Both the position numbers and the translations under genes were made by a program. A stretch of DNA of 64,000 bases from [Clostridium] symbiosum (lineage in GTDB: Bacteria; Bacillota; Clostridia; Lachnospirales; Lachnospiraceae): positions 283,501-347,500 of the forward strand of contig CP143946.1 in NCBI GenBank assembly GCA_036419695.1, read 5' to 3'. Shown piece by piece: positions 25,976-34,119 of this stretch (positions within the stretch are counted from its first letter, which is position 1; the number at the start of each line of letters is the position of its first letter). Under the pieces are notes generated by a model. That model made no database searches. It saw nothing but the letters and a program-made list of their open reading frames with translations, and was not told where the DNA came from.

Positions 25976-27249
25976 CAGGATTTTTATTGTTTGGAACGTT
26001 TATCGTTCTGCTGATACTCGGTGTGCCGATTGCAGTTTCCCTTGCAGTGGCTACAATGTCGGCCATCGTATTCTCACCGGATATTACCCTTACTCTGAGT
26101 GTGGTCACACAGAGAATCTTCGGCGGACTTGACTCCACATCCATTATGGCCATTGCGTTTTTCGTACTGGCAGGAAATATCATGACGAAAGGCGGTATTT
26201 CCAGACGTCTTGTAGAATTTGCCAACTGTATTGTGGGCGGGTTCCGCGGAGGAATGTCTCTGGCCATGGTACTGGCCTGCGCTTTCTTTGCAGCCCTGTC
26301 GGGTTCGGCGCCGGCAACGGTCGTGGCGATCGGAGTTATGCTTTATCCTGATATGGTCCGTCTTGGTTACTCGAAAGAAAGAACGGCAGGTCTTCTGGTG
26401 GTCGCAGGAGGCTTGGGGCCGATTATCCCGCCATCTATTATCATGGTGGTTTACTGTACCATTACGGGAGCATCCGTAGGAAAGATGTTCAGCGCCGGTA
26501 TGGGAATCGGATTTATGATAGTAGCGGTATTAATGGCAACAATCATATTCTATGCACATAGAGAAAAATGGCCTAAAACTTCGAAAAAACTGACAGCCGG
26601 GGAATTCCTGAGAAGCTTTATTAATGCAATTCCCGCACTGATTCTGCCGATTATCATCTTGGGAGGAATTTATTCGGGAATTTTAACTCCTACGGAGTCG
26701 GCTGCTGTTGCAGTTATCTGGGCTTTAATAGCCGGTATGTTTATATATAAAGAAGTAAAATTAAAAGATTTATACCAGATTTTCCTGGAATCTGCAAAGT
26801 CATCGGCGATGGTTCTCTTTATCATTGCGACGTCTACCGCATTTGCATGGCTGTTTGCATTTGCAGGAATCTCGGCTCAGCTTGTCGCATTTGTAAACGG
26901 GCTGAACTTAAGCGCAACCACTTTCTGCCTGATTACTGCAATCATTCTTCTGATTTTCGGTACGTTCCTGGAGGGTATTGCAACAGCGGTTCTGATGGTG
27001 CCTGTACTGTGGCCGATTGCCCAGAGTTTTGGAATCGATGTAATCCATTTTGGCATGATTGTTTCAATTTCCAACGTAATCGGAACAATGACACCGCCTG
27101 TAGCCGTAAATATATTCTCGGCATCATCCGTTTCAAAGCTTAAAATGGGCGCGATTGCCAAAGGCCAGATGCCGTTTTTCATCGGATATGTAGCCGTATT
27201 TTTCTTAGTAGTACTCTTCCCACAAATCACGGCGCTCTTTGCCGGTTGA
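25972..27249 (+). CDS. TRAP transporter large permease (DctM family)
   Basis: 425 residues, about twelve helices, the standard DctM length. Motifs include FVLAGNIMTKGGISRRLV, FFAALSGSAPATVVAIG, GPIIPPSIIMVVY, GGIYSGILTPTESAAVAV and TPPVAVNIF. It forms the Na+-driven transport channel with DctQ. The binding protein recognises a carboxylate, and the downstream sugar-acid enzymes suggest a hexuronate, aldonate or ketogluconate. ATGA overlap with the small permease gene couples translation. Confidence 0.95.
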   Translation: MTGFLLFGTFIVLLILGVPIAVSLAVATMSAIVFSPDITLTLSVVTQRIFGGLDSTSIMAIAFFVLAGNIMTKGGISRRLVEFANCIVGGFRGGMSLAMVLACAFFAALSGSAPATVVAIGVMLYPDMVRLGYSKERTAGLLVVAGGLGPIIPPSIIMVVYCTITGASVGKMFSAGMGIGFMIVAVLMATIIFYAHREKWPKTSKKLTAGEFLRSFINAIPALILPIIILGGIYSGILTPTESAAVAVIWALIAGMFIYKEVKLKDLYQIFLESAKSSAMVLFIIATSTAFAWLFAFAGISAQLVAFVNGLNLSATTFCLITAIILLIFGTFLEGIATAVLMVPVLWPIAQSFGIDVIHFGMIVSISNVIGTMTPPVAVNIFSASSVSKLKMGAIAKGQMPFFIGYVAVFFLVVLFPQITALFAG

Positions 27250-27312
27250 TTTTAACGGAAACACGATAAGTCGGAATAACCGGATTTGTTGATAGAAGGA
27301 GGTAAGTGAATT

Positions 27313-28131
27313 ATGTCGAATTTATGTGATGATATGAAAAACTGGCCGGTGCAGTCATCGGAAGAACCTGGATTTCATCCTGTTGTAACGCCGGAAAAAT
27401 CTAGCTGCAGGGAAGCCCAGATTTACAGGCTGAATTTAAAGGAAGGAACTTCCTATACCCTGGACTCGGGAAAACTGGAGATGCATCCGGTATTATGCGA
27501 GGGAGCAGCCGTATTGAGCGGAAATAAGGACCTGGAAGGAACTGAGCTTAAAAAATATGACAGTTTTTACATTCCGGGAGGAACGACTGTGGTAATTACC
27601 GCATCAAAGGACTGCTTCTTCTATGTGGCCGCCGCAGTCTGCGAAGGATATGGAAAAACTTTCTGCCGCAAATTTGATCCGTCTCTGCCAATCGGCGATA
27701 TCCATCAGATTCATGGCGAGGGAACCGGTCGGAGAGAGGTCATGTTTACGCTGGCTCCCCAGGATGAGGCGTCCCGCCTGCTCTGTGGATTTACATGGGG
27801 CGGTGAGGGAACCTGGACCAGCTGGCCGCCGCATCAGCATGAAGAAGATCTGGAAGAGGTTTACTGCTATTTTGATATGCCTAAACCTCACTTTGGTTTC
27901 CATGTATCCTATTTAAAGAGCGGAGATGTGGAGGAAATCATGGCACATCCGGTATATACAGGAACTTGTGTGCAGGCTCCCTGCGGTTATCATCCTACCG
28001 TTGCCAGTCCGGGAACACGCAATACCTATCTTTGGGTTCTGGCCGGATTTTCTCATGAACAGAGAAGGTATGATCTGGCGGTTCTCGATCCCGCGAGAGA
28101 AAAACTCGAATTAAATGCACCGGAGTTTTAG
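27313..28131 (+). CDS. IolB/KduI-like sugar-acid isomerase (5-deoxy-glucuronate isomerase family)
   Basis: 272 residues forming a double cupin. The metal-binding stretch SWPPHQHEEDLEEVYCYF, then the distal GTCVQAPCGYHPTVASPG and the closing YLWVLAGF, match the IolB/KduI family. Members isomerise 5-deoxy-glucuronate (inositol pathway) or 5-keto-4-deoxyuronate (pectin pathway), both sugar acids in open-chain form. No other iol genes are present, while a KduD-like dehydrogenase follows, so the KduI-type role is more likely. AGGAGG stands upstream of ATG. It lies 63 bases after the TRAP permease in the same operon. Confidence 0.82.
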   Translation: MSNLCDDMKNWPVQSSEEPGFHPVVTPEKSSCREAQIYRLNLKEGTSYTLDSGKLEMHPVLCEGAAVLSGNKDLEGTELKKYDSFYIPGGTTVVITASKDCFFYVAAAVCEGYGKTFCRKFDPSLPIGDIHQIHGEGTGRREVMFTLAPQDEASRLLCGFTWGGEGTWTSWPPHQHEEDLEEVYCYFDMPKPHFGFHVSYLKSGDVEEIMAHPVYTGTCVQAPCGYHPTVASPGTRNTYLWVLAGFSHEQRRYDLAVLDPAREKLELNAPEF

Positions 28132-28172
28132 GCGCGTTCAGGGGTGGGCAAGGCAGAAAGAGGAGAATTGCT

Positions 28173-29132
28173 ATGGCAAAATATAAAGTCGTAATCACGG
28201 CTCGCTCATTTGGCAAAGCGGATGAAAAGGCTTATGACTGTCTGCGTGAGGCCGGATGCGAGTGGATTAAACTGGAAGAATCGGACGGTCCTTTGGAAGA
28301 CCAGTTAAAGGATGCAATCAGGGATGCCGACGCTTTGATAGCCGGGCTTGAAGATATCGGAGCAGATATCATAGGGCAGGCAAAGAGGCTGAAAGTAATA
28401 TCCCGTTACGGAGTGGGATACGACAAGGTGGATCTGAATGCTGCAAAAGAAAAGGGAATCCAGGTCACGATTACACCCGGAGCCAACGGTGACTCGGTGG
28501 CAGACCTGGCGGTGGCCCTGATGTTGGATGTGGCAAGAAACGTGACAATTATGGACTCCTCCATTAAGTCACGCAGCCAGAGAAGGCCCCAGGGACTGGA
28601 AATGTATGAGAAGACATTAGGAATCATCGGAGCCGGCCGGATTGGCCAGGGAGTAGGCAGACGGTGCCGCGGATTTAATATGAAGATTCTGGCGTACGAT
28701 GTCTTTGAGGATCCGTCATTTAAAGAGGAGACAGGCGCGGAATACGTAGACTTGGACACGCTGCTTCGGGAAGCGGATTTTATTACGGTACATTCTCCTT
28801 TGACGGAGGAAACCCACAATATGATTTCATCAGAGCAGTTTAAAATCATGAAAAAAGACGCGATTCTTGTCAACACGGCAAGAGGCGGTGTGATCGATGA
28901 GGAGGCGCTTTATGAGGCGCTGAAATCCGGAGAGATCAGGGGAGCGGCTCTGGATGCCACGGTTGATGAACCACCGTACGGCAGCCCGCTGATGAACTGC
29001 GAAAACTGTATTCTGACTCCCCATGCAGGAGCCGGAACCAGGGAGGCGTCTTCGAAAATGAGTCTTATGGCAGCACAAAACGCGGTTTGCGTGCTGGAGG
29101 GAAAAGAATGCCGGTTTAATGTGGCAAAGTAG
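28173..29132 (+). CDS. D-isomer-specific 2-hydroxyacid dehydrogenase (phosphoglycerate dehydrogenase type)
   Basis: 319 residues, the short form lacking regulatory domains. It has a Rossmann motif GIIGAGRIGQGVG, followed by an Asp (AYDVF) that favours NAD. The catalytic Arg is in VNTARGG, the Glu in the DATVDEPP region, and His in LTPHAGAG. Position among sugar-acid genes argues for reduction or oxidation of a 2-keto/2-hydroxy acid such as 2-ketogluconate rather than serine synthesis. A good ribosome site (AGAGGAG) precedes ATG. There are 41 bases to the preceding gene. Confidence 0.9.
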   Translation: MAKYKVVITARSFGKADEKAYDCLREAGCEWIKLEESDGPLEDQLKDAIRDADALIAGLEDIGADIIGQAKRLKVISRYGVGYDKVDLNAAKEKGIQVTITPGANGDSVADLAVALMLDVARNVTIMDSSIKSRSQRRPQGLEMYEKTLGIIGAGRIGQGVGRRCRGFNMKILAYDVFEDPSFKEETGAEYVDLDTLLREADFITVHSPLTEETHNMISSEQFKIMKKDAILVNTARGGVIDEEALYEALKSGEIRGAALDATVDEPPYGSPLMNCENCILTPHAGAGTREASSKMSLMAAQNAVCVLEGKECRFNVAK

Positions 29133-29162
29133 ACAATTTGTAAGGAATCAGGAGGAGCAGAC

Positions 29163-29933
29163 ATGGTTAAGAATTTTACAGATTTAACAGGCAGAAAAGC
29201 AATTGTGACAGGAGCAGCCCAGGGGCTCAGCAGAGGAATGGCAGAGGGTCTGATGGAAGCGGGGGCGGAAGTGGCGATCATCGACTTAAATCCGAAGGTT
29301 ATGGATGTGGCTGCGGAATATACGGAAAAAGGATATAAATGCCACGGTGTTATTGGAAACCTTGCGGTTGTGGAAGACAGAAAAAAAGCATTTGATGAGT
29401 GTGTTGCCGCTCTGGGTAATCATCTCGATATTATTGTAAACGGAGCCGGTGTGCAGAAACGCCATCCATCCGAGGAATTCCCTTATGAAGATTGGGAATT
29501 TGTCATCAATATTAACCTGAATGCCGTATTTTCCATGAGCCAGCTGGCGGGACAGCAGTTCATCAAACAGAACAGCAAAGGTAAAATAATAAACATTGCA
29601 TCCATGCTCTCATTTTTCGGCGGCTATACGGTTCCGGCTTATGCGGCATCGAAGGGCGGCGTTGCCCAGCTGACAAAGGCTCTCTGCAACGAGTGGGCGT
29701 CAAAGGGAATTAACTGCAACTGCCTGGCTCCCGGCTATATGGATACGGAGATGAATGTGGCCCTTACGGATCCTGAAAATCCAAGGTTCAAAGAAATTAC
29801 CGACCGCATTCCGGCTAACGCATGGGGAACGCCCGAGGATATGAAGGGCCCTGTTATTTTCCTGGCTTCCGACGCATCCAATTATCTGAACGGAGCGGTA
29901 ATTCCGGTAGACGGCGGGTATCTTGTAAAATAA
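29163..29933 (+). CDS. SDR-family dehydrogenase, KduD / gluconate 5-dehydrogenase type
   Basis: 256 residues of a classical short-chain dehydrogenase. It has the cofactor motif TGAAQGLSRGMAEG, NGAGVQ, the catalytic Ser in NIASMLSFFGG, Tyr-x-x-x-Lys in PAYAASKGG, and the C-terminal LNGAVIPVDGGYLVK typical of KduD and related gluconate dehydrogenases. It is expected to interconvert a keto group and an alcohol on a sugar acid with NAD(P)H. GGAGGAG precedes ATG. With the isomerase upstream and aldolase downstream it would complete a route from an open-chain uronate to 2-keto-3-deoxygluconate. Confidence 0.88.
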   Translation: MVKNFTDLTGRKAIVTGAAQGLSRGMAEGLMEAGAEVAIIDLNPKVMDVAAEYTEKGYKCHGVIGNLAVVEDRKKAFDECVAALGNHLDIIVNGAGVQKRHPSEEFPYEDWEFVININLNAVFSMSQLAGQQFIKQNSKGKIINIASMLSFFGGYTVPAYAASKGGVAQLTKALCNEWASKGINCNCLAPGYMDTEMNVALTDPENPRFKEITDRIPANAWGTPEDMKGPVIFLASDASNYLNGAVIPVDGGYLVK

Positions 29934-29972
29934 TCGGATTTTATAGATTGATATGCAGAAAGGATTTCAAGT

Positions 29973-30599
29973 ATGAGCAATGTAATGGAGTTAATCAAAG
30001 AAAAACGGATTGTACCGGTAGTTAAATTAGACCATGTCGAGGATGCACTGCCTCTGGCTAAAGCTCTGATAGACGGCGGACTCCCGGTGGCGGAAATTAC
30101 ATTCCGTACGGATGCTGCGGAAGAATCGATTCGTGTAATCCGAAATACATATCCGGAGATGCTGTGCGGCGCCGGAACAGTTGTAAATATCGATCAGGCG
30201 GAGAGAGCGGTGGCTGCCGGTGCGGCATTTATTGTAAGCCCCGGTTTTACAAAAGAAGTGGTTGAGTTTGCTGTCAGGAAGAATATCCCGGTTCTGCCGG
30301 GGTGCTGTACCCCGACGGAAATTATCGACGCAATGAATTACGGCCTGAAAGTAGTTAAATTTTTCCCTGCCAAGCAGTATGGGGGACTGGATACGATTAA
30401 GGCGCTTGCGGCTCCGTTTCCGGGAATCCGGTTTATGCCCACAGGCGGCATTAATACAGGCAATTTAAGAGAATTTCTCGACAATGATAAAATCTATGCC
30501 TGCGGAGGAAGCTGGATGGTTGCCGATTCCTTAATCAAAGAAAAACGGTTTGATGAGATAACCAGGCTGACCAAAGAGGCGGTAGAATTAGCAAAATAA
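29973..30599 (+). CDS. eda: KDPG/KHG aldolase
   Basis: 208 residues, the typical class I aldolase. Glu41 and Arg45 in EITFRT, GAGTV, SPGF and the Schiff-base Lys129 in VVKFFPA are all present, with the phosphate-binding GG(I)NTGN loop near MPTGGIN. It splits 2-keto-3-deoxy-6-phosphogluconate into pyruvate and glyceraldehyde-3-phosphate, or 4-hydroxy-2-oxoglutarate into pyruvate and glyoxylate. It is the pathway's carbon-carbon cleaving step. GAAAGGA precedes ATG. A dedicated KDG kinase of the PfkB type is absent, so the upstream FGGY kinase may supply the phosphate. Confidence 0.93.
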   Translation: MSNVMELIKEKRIVPVVKLDHVEDALPLAKALIDGGLPVAEITFRTDAAEESIRVIRNTYPEMLCGAGTVVNIDQAERAVAAGAAFIVSPGFTKEVVEFAVRKNIPVLPGCCTPTEIIDAMNYGLKVVKFFPAKQYGGLDTIKALAAPFPGIRFMPTGGINTGNLREFLDNDKIYACGGSWMVADSLIKEKRFDEITRLTKEAVELAK

Positions 30600-30646
30600 A
30601 GGTAGGGTCCGGGCAACTGACGAACTGTTACAAATAGGGGAATCTT

Positions 30647-31072
30647 ATGGAAAAATGTTCAGGATGTATGTACTGTGAAGAAGACGGGAACCTCGAAAAA
30701 CTGATGGTTCCAATCTGTGAACTGCCCTTTTCCAGAATCTATCTGTTTCGGAACCAGGCATACAGAGGGAGATGCGTGGTTGCCTTAAAACGCCACGCAG
30801 AGGAGCTTTATGAATTGACGGATGAAGAGCTTCAGGGTTTTATGAAGGATACGAAACGGGTCTGCCGTGCGGTGGCGGAAACTGTGCAGCCGGAAAAAAT
30901 AAATCTTGGCATGTATGGCGATACCTGTAAACATGTACATTGGCATGTTGTACCAAAACAGACGGACGGAGCAGATTTTGGAGGCGTGTTCCAGATGCAG
31001 CCCCAGCCGCCGGTTTTTCTCGCGGATGAGGAGTACGAAGTTTTAGCAGAACAGATCAGAGAGAAGCTGTAA
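30647..31072 (+). CDS. HIT-family protein
   Basis: 141 residues. The histidine triad is intact: His96-x-His98-x-His100 in KHVHWHVVP. The N-terminus has a Cys-x-x-Cys-x-x-Cys cluster (Cys4, Cys7, Cys10) that may bind zinc, as in many HIT proteins. HIT enzymes hydrolyse or transfer nucleoside monophosphates from phosphoramidates or dinucleotides. Why one lies inside a sugar-acid operon is unclear. GGGGAATCTT precedes ATG. It lies 47 bases after eda and 109 before the gnd start. Confidence 0.85.
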   Translation: MEKCSGCMYCEEDGNLEKLMVPICELPFSRIYLFRNQAYRGRCVVALKRHAEELYELTDEELQGFMKDTKRVCRAVAETVQPEKINLGMYGDTCKHVHWHVVPKQTDGADFGGVFQMQPQPPVFLADEEYEVLAEQIREKL

Positions 31073-31181
31073 TTAGAAAGGTGCTGAACGGCCGGGAATA
31101 CCGGTGTGCAGCGCCTTTTCGTATGGATTGTTACTGTTCACGCCGGATGCAGCGCCGGTTTTGGAACGAGAGGTGAGAAAG

Positions 31182-32577
31182 ATGGTAATGGAAAAGAACT
31201 GTGAAATAGGACTGATGGGACTTGGCGTAATGGGAGCATCCCTGGCTAAAAATATGATTAACCATGGATTTACTGTGGCGCTTTATTCTGTCTCGGAACA
31301 GGAGAGAAGGTCATTTGCAGCCGAAAAAAATAATTACAGGATTTGCAGCGGCATGGAAGAATTTGTTATGAGCCTGGCAAAGCCGAGAAAAATATTTATC
31401 ATGATTACATCCGGCAGGCCGGTAGATATGGTGATTCAATCATTGTTACCGCTGCTGGATAAAGGCGATATCATCATGGACGGAGGAAACTCATATTACA
31501 GGGATACTGCAAGACGGAGCGGTGAATGCGGCCGGCATGGAATTTTGTATATGGGAATCGGCGTTTCAGGAGGCGAAAAGGGAGCGCTTTACGGTCCCAG
31601 CATTATGGCCGGCGGAAAACAGGAGGCGTGGGATGCAGTCCGAAATATTTTGGAGACAATCGCCGCCGAATATCAGGGAAAACCTTGCTGTGGTTGTATA
31701 GGGGAAGGCGGAGCGGGGCATTATGTAAAAATGGTACACAACGGAATTGAGTATGCCATTCTGCAATTGATTGCAGAGACATACCAGTTTATGCGTTTTG
31801 TCAGGAAGATGGAGATTGAAGAGATCCAGTCTGTATTTGAGGAATGGAATAAGGGGGAACTGAACTCCTATTTGATCGAAATCAGCGCGAAAGTCCTGAA
31901 AAAGAAGGCCGAAGACGGCACATGGATGATTGACAAAATACTGGATGTGGCAGAACAGAAGGGAACCGGTAAATGGACCGTGGAAGAGTCGGTGGAGAGA
32001 GGCGTTTATATCCCCACGATTTATGAGGCACAGATGGCCCGGGTATTTTCGTCCAAAAAAGAAGAGCGGATGTCCGGCTCCGGACACCTGAAATTTCATC
32101 CCTGCGAACTGCCGCAGACAGAAATCAAAGAGATGGAACAGGCGCTTCTGATGGCTGTCATTATGGCATACAGCCAGGGATTTGAATTAATCGCCAAAGC
32201 GGCGGAGGAGGAAAGCTGGAATATCGATCTGGCAGGCCTGGCCTCCGTATGGAAGGACGGCTGCATTATTAAGAAGCGCCCTTTTAGAACGGATTGAAAA
32301 AGTGCGGGATCTTGCGCGCCGGCCAATGATTCTGTCGCCGGAATTTGCAGATGTCGGCACGCTCGAAAGTTCACTTCGGAAGGCTGCAGCCGCTTCGGTT
32401 CTCTCGGGGATTCCGCTGCCCTGTCTCCAGGCGTCCTTAAACTATTACGATTATTACCGCTCCGGGCAGATGCCTGTCAATTTTATCCAGGCGCTGCGCG
32501 ACTATTTTGGAGCCCATACCTATATGCGTAATGACAGGGAAGGGCATTTCCACACGGACTGGGAGGCGGATAGCTGA
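31182..32577 (+). pseudogene. gnd: 6-phosphogluconate dehydrogenase, frameshifted near the C-terminus
   Basis: The first frame (31182-32297, 371 residues) has the Rossmann motif GLMGLGVMGASLAKNM, GVSGGEKGALYGPSIMAGG, Lys in VKMVHNGIEY, and WKDGCIIK. It then ends abruptly in an unrelated RPFRTD and stop. The missing C-terminus continues in another frame from about 32282 to 32577 (LLERIEKVRDLARRP, ASLNYYDYYRSGQMPVNFIQ, RDYFGAHTYMRNDREGHFHT). One extra base in the CCC run at 32279-32281 explains the break. It may be a true mutation, phase variation or a sequencing error. The intact enzyme would decarboxylate 6-phosphogluconate to ribulose-5-phosphate. Confidence 0.85.
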
Positions 32578-32604
32578 GATAGGGATTCTTCTTCCGGCTC
32601 TTAG

Positions 32605-32633
32605 TTGCCTTGCATTTTTTTCTGTGATATACT
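32605..32633 (+). promoter_or_regulatory. mazG promoter
   Basis: TTGCCT (32605-32610) and TATACT (32628-32633), 17 bases apart, with TGA before the -10. Confidence 0.6.
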
Positions 32634-32704
32634 TTTGTCGATGGTTACAGTCATGTTTACGAAACCTGCCGTGGAATTCCGGCAGAAGCCAAAGTCAGGA
32701 GAGA

Positions 32705-33136
32705 ATGAAAATTATGGAAGAGATGCGGAAAAAATATACCTTCGATGACCTGAAAGACATCATGCGTACCCTGCGTTCCGAGAATGGCTGCCCGTGGGAC
32801 CGCCGTCAGACGCACGAGAGCCTGATTCCCTGCCTGGAAGAGGAAGCGGGTGAGGTAATCGACGCAATTCGGGAAAATGACCCGGAAAACCTCTGTGAGG
32901 AGCTTGGCGATCTTCTGTTCCAGGTGATGAGCCACAGCCAGATTGCGGAGGAGAAGGGACTTTTTACAATCGACGATGTTGTCGACGGAGTCAGCGCCAA
33001 GATGATCAGGAGACATCCGAATGTATTCGGTGACGAGAAAGTGAATTCTGCGGAGGAAGGGCTCGATTTGTGGAACAGGATAAAATCCGAGGAAAAGAGT
33101 AAAAAAGCGCAAAAAACCTTGACAAAGCAAGGATAA
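32705..33136 (+). CDS. mazG: MazG-family nucleotide pyrophosphohydrolase
   Basis: About 143 residues, the short single-domain form rather than the ~260-residue double domain. Signatures: CPWDRRQTHESLIPCLEEEAGEV with the Glu-x-x-Glu metal ligands, then CEELGDLLFQVMSHSQIAEE with the second Glu-x-x-Asp pair, and RRHPNVFGDE. It hydrolyses (d)NTPs to monophosphates, a house-cleaning role. Two in-frame ATGs (32705, 32714) follow AGGAG; the first is close to the ribosome site (three bases), the second distant (12), so the start is uncertain by three codons. The HU promoter overlaps its 3' end. Confidence 0.88.
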   Translation: MKIMEEMRKKYTFDDLKDIMRTLRSENGCPWDRRQTHESLIPCLEEEAGEVIDAIRENDPENLCEELGDLLFQVMSHSQIAEEKGLFTIDDVVDGVSAKMIRRHPNVFGDEKVNSAEEGLDLWNRIKSEEKSKKAQKTLTKQG

Positions 33137-33147
33137 ATGTATATAAA
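33119..33147 (+). promoter_or_regulatory. Strong HU-gene promoter overlapping the end of mazG
   Basis: Perfect TTGACA (33119-33124), 17-base spacer and TATAAA (33142-33147). The -35 box lies inside the last mazG codons. The strength fits an abundant nucleoid protein. Confidence 0.8.
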
Positions 33148-33220
33148 TGTAAAGTAAAGAATTACAACAAAGTTGAGTAGTATGAGCTCATATGAGAAGA
33201 TGACAGGAGGAATATATCAA

Positions 33221-33496
33221 ATGAATAAGACAGAGTTAATTGCTGCCGTAGCAGAAAAAGCAGAACTTTCCAAGAAGGACGCAGAGAAAGCAATCAAAGC
33301 TTTCACTGAGGTTATTTCTGATGAATTAGTAAAAGGTGAGAAAATCCAGTTAGTTGGTTTTGGTACATTTGAAGTAGCTGAGAGAGCAGCAAGAGAAGGA
33401 AGAAATCCTAAGACTGGCGAGACAATGCCGATCGCAGCTTCCAAATCCCCTAAATTCAAAGCTGGTAAAGCATTAAAGGATATGGTAAACGCATAA
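33221..33496 (+). CDS. hup: HU-family DNA-binding protein
   Basis: 91 residues, full-length [22 protein letters not shown], the core [22 protein letters not shown] forming the DNA-embracing arms, and [17 protein letters not shown] at the C-terminus. It bends and compacts DNA as a homodimer. ATG 33221 is preceded by ACAGGAGGAATATATCAA; the earlier in-frame ATGs at 33173 onward precede this site and are not used. The gene is followed after four bases by rqcP. Confidence 0.96.
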   Translation: MNKTELIAAVAEKAELSKKDAEKAIKAFTEVISDELVKGEKIQLVGFGTFEVAERAAREGRNPKTGETMPIAASKSPKFKAGKALKDMVNA

Positions 33497-33500
33497 TTCT

Positions 33501-33740
33501 ATGAGATTAGATAAATTTTTAAAGGTTTCGCGCCTGATTAAGAGAAGAACCATTGCCAATGAAGCATGCGATGCCGGCAGGGTTCTGGTTAATGAAAAGC
33601 CGGCCAAGGCGTCCCTGAGTGTTAAGGCAGGGGACATCATTGAAATTCAGTTTGGAATGAAGTCTGTTAAAGTAGAAGTGCTGGACGTGACGGAGACCGT
33701 GAAGAAGGACGAAGCGAAAGATCTTTATCGTTATTTATAA
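33501..33740 (+). CDS. rqcP: S4-domain RNA-binding protein RqcP
   Basis: 79 residues, almost entirely an S4 RNA-binding fold (MRLDKFLKVSRLIKRRTIANE, DAGRVLVNEKPAKASLSVKAGD). It corresponds to Bacillus YabO/RqcP, which assists RqcH in adding alanine tails to stalled nascent chains on the 50S subunit; the E. coli heat-shock homologue is Hsp15. The same order HU-yabO-yabP-yabQ-divIC is found in Bacillus. It starts four bases after the HU stop, with no clear ribosome site of its own, so it is probably coupled to HU translation. Confidence 0.9.
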   Translation: MRLDKFLKVSRLIKRRTIANEACDAGRVLVNEKPAKASLSVKAGDIIEIQFGMKSVKVEVLDVTETVKKDEAKDLYRYL

Positions 33741-33760
33741 TTCATAAACATAAAGAGGAT

Positions 33761-33808
33761 AACCTCCTAATATATTTAACAATAGTTAGATATATCAGGA
33801 GGTTTTTT
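33761..33808 (+). terminator. Terminator hairpin containing the yabP ribosome site
   Basis: AACCTCCTAATATAT (33761-33775) pairs with ATATATCAGGAGGTT (33790-33804) with a single mismatch, followed by a run of six T (33803-33808). The AGGAGG in the 3' arm (33797-33802) is the only ribosome site for yabP, eight bases before its ATG. Confidence 0.8.
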
Positions 33809-33810
33809 GC

Positions 33811-34095
33811 ATGGAAGAAAAGTTAAACCGGCGGCCTCATAAGCTGGAGGTCACAGGCCGGGGGACGGGCAGTGTAACCGGTATACAGGATGTGGTGTCC
33901 TTTGACGAGAACCAGATTATCCTGGATACGGATATGGGTCTCCTGACTGTGAAGGGAAAGAATCTGCATGTGAGCCGGCTGACGCTGGAAAAGGGAGAGG
34001 TCGATATCGAGGGGACGTTTGACAGCTTTGCCTATTCCTCCAATGAGAATTACCGTAAATCAGGCGAATCCCTGTTTACCCGGCTGTTTAAATAA
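33811..34095 (+). CDS. yabP: Sporulation protein YabP
   Basis: 94 residues. It matches YabP in length and in the pattern MEEKLNRRPHKLEVTGRGT, DVVSFDENQIILDTDMGLL, VKGKNLHVSRLTLEKGEVDIEG. In Bacillus the yabP-yabQ pair is made in the mother cell under sigma-E, and YabQ is needed for cortex formation. The ribosome site is buried in the preceding hairpin, so read-through transcripts from HU should translate it poorly, while a transcript starting inside the hairpin would not be blocked. Confidence 0.92.
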   Translation: MEEKLNRRPHKLEVTGRGTGSVTGIQDVVSFDENQIILDTDMGLLTVKGKNLHVSRLTLEKGEVDIEGTFDSFAYSSNENYRKSGESLFTRLFK

Positions 34096-34119
34096 TAAGA
34101 AAAGGCGGGGCAAAACGGG

